Shown: positions 5,717-6,588 of the stretch, piece by piece
Layout: each line of letters begins with the position of its first letter
Position numbering within the stretch: position 1 is the first letter of the stretch
DNA from: an uncultured Pseudobdellovibrionaceae bacterium
GTDB taxonomy: Bacteria; Bdellovibrionota; Bdellovibrionia; Bdellovibrionales; Bdellovibrionaceae
Assembly (NCBI GenBank): GCA_937900305.1
Contig: CALCCV010000342.1
Span: 1-6,588, forward strand
DNA length: 6,588 bases
Direction of reading: 5' to 3'
Made by a program: the position numbers and the translations under genes
The notes under the pieces: generated by a model
The model's input: the letters and a program-made list of their open reading frames with translations, nothing else
Told to the model about the DNA's origin: nothing
Databases searched by the model: none

Positions 5717-6588
5717 CTATCGGAGCTTTGGCCAAAACTCTTCGTAATAAGGCTCGAGGTGCTTAGCCACCTCGATCGCCAGAGCATCATTCCCGTGCGC
5801 GGCTACAATTTGAAGTCCCATGGGCAATCCTCCAGAACTCAGCTTTGTCGGAAGTTGCGTGACTGGCATTTCTAAAGCGATCCAAATTCCAGCGAAAATG
5901 TAGTCAAACGGAGTCCATAGGGCTTGAAAGTGCCGAGGCGCTGTTTTGGGATGAGTTGGCAGGAGAATCACGCCATTTTTTCCCAAGAGAGAATTCAATT
6001 TTGCTTTCAACTGGCGAACTTCGGCGAATCCTGCCGAAGTTCCGTTCCGGGCTTGCTCCTGCTTTTGAAAAACAACAAACGATTCTGCAAATGCCGTAGC
6101 TAAGGATGGCAGTGTGTAGGAATTTTTGCCAAAGGGAAGTCGAACCAAGTCTCTCAGCAATTTTTTTTGCCGACCGCGCAGATCTTCTGATTCCGAGGTC
6201 TGCATCAGAAATTCGGTGAAGGTGCTTTGCTTTTTCACTCGGATGGCATCAACCCAATTGCCAACGGCATTTTTAAAAAGGCGGGGTTCAAGGTCTTGCA
6301 CTTGCGCACCCATTCCCTGCAGCCACCGGCCGGCCGCATGAACTTCGCCAATCAATTCGGCAGAAGCTCTCGATGCCAAGTGCATTTGCGGATCTGATAA
6401 CAAAAATACCTGAAGATGATTCACATCTAATGGAGCAGCGAGCGGCCGGTACCGAGTCGCACACTGGGGATCCTGACCATCTGGACCCGAAATCACATTC
6501 ATCACCAAGTCTAAATCTCGCACGCGTTTGGTTATGGGGCCCACCACTGTTTTTGGTCGGGCATCGGGTTCTTGTTCGGCGAGTTCAC
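5717..6588 (-). CDS. Amidase-signature family hydrolase, C-terminal part (5' end outside window)
   Basis: This is about 290 codons of an amidase-signature enzyme, which hydrolyses amide bonds with a Ser-cisSer-Lys triad. The frame stays open to the right edge. The GTG at 6547 is internal, because the upstream codons (ELAEQEPDARPKTV) run straight into the family motif VVGPITKRVRDLDLVMNVISG. That motif normally follows the catalytic region, so the Gly/Ser-rich signature and the triad lie beyond the window and cannot be checked. The C-terminal block GLPMGLQIVAAHGNDALAIEVAKHLE, preceded by ALEMPVTQLP, is typical and most resembles the FAAH2-like and general amidase branches rather than GatA. GatA cannot be fully excluded from this part. 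The substrate is unknown. The protein ends FWPKLR at the TAG complementary to 5717-5719, and a minus-strand terminator follows. Confidence 0.9.
   Translation of the reverse strand, partial: ELAEQEPDARPKTVVGPITKRVRDLDLVMNVISGPDGQDPQCATRYRPLAAPLDVNHLQVFLLSDPQMHLASRASAELIGEVHAAGRWLQGMGAQVQDLEPRLFKNAVGNWVDAIRVKKQSTFTEFLMQTSESEDLRGRQKKLLRDLVRLPFGKNSYTLPSLATAFAESFVVFQKQEQARNGTSAGFAEVRQLKAKLNSLLGKNGVILLPTHPKTAPRHFQALWTPFDYIFAGIWIALEMPVTQLPTKLSSGGLPMGLQIVAAHGNDALAIEVAKHLEPYYEEFWPKLR

Noticed and set aside
1..6588. CRISPR array, insertion sequence or defence cluster
   Set aside because: No regularly spaced repeats, terminal inverted repeats, transposase, nuclease or toxin-antitoxin pair could be found on either strand.

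Overview
The window is a compact stretch of bacterial chromosome with about 50 percent GC by eye. Intergenic gaps are short, there are ATG and GTG starts, and most genes have clear AGGAG-type ribosome binding sites. It contains no mobile element, CRISPR array or RNA gene that I can support. A periplasmic PQQ dehydrogenase and a lipoprotein signal indicate a Gram-negative host. The overall character (small XRE regulator, DUF962 protein, lone AKR6 aldo-keto reductase) would suit a Bdellovibrio-like or other delta-type proteobacterium, but no marker gene fixes the taxonomy, so this is a low-confidence inference.

Layout. (1) 1-1620, plus strand: the C-terminal part of a membrane-type PQQ glucose dehydrogenase (gcd), cut by the left edge. 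It carries an extra block of about 130 residues that the E. coli enzyme lacks. (2) 1621-1718: a 16-bp imperfect tandem repeat, then a strong bidirectional terminator. (3) 1719-2678, minus strand: an AKR6/Kv-beta-type aldo-keto reductase with a complete catalytic tetrad. (4) 2679-2902: a divergent promoter region with an exact 12-bp tandem repeat. (5) 2903-5231, plus strand: a probable operon of a PanE/ApbA-family ketopantoate reductase, a lipoprotein resembling the TraB/ChaN/Tiki type (overlapping panE by 3 bases), and a DUF962/Mpo1-like membrane protein. (6) 5232-5379: the regulatory region of (7) 5380-5703, a 107-residue XRE-type DNA-binding protein. (8) 5717-6588, minus strand: the C-terminal part of an amidase-signature enzyme, cut by the right edge. 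Its probable terminator lies inside the 3' end of the XRE gene.

Most genes are ordinary metabolic or housekeeping types, and nothing ties them into one pathway. Two things deserve a second look. The lipoprotein gene is split between two frames: its export signal is in one frame and its body in the -1 frame, and the join falls on GGGCCCA, a run with the layout of a -1 slippery heptamer. The second is the large helical insertion in the glucose dehydrogenase propeller. I found no convincing evidence of an undescribed multi-gene system.
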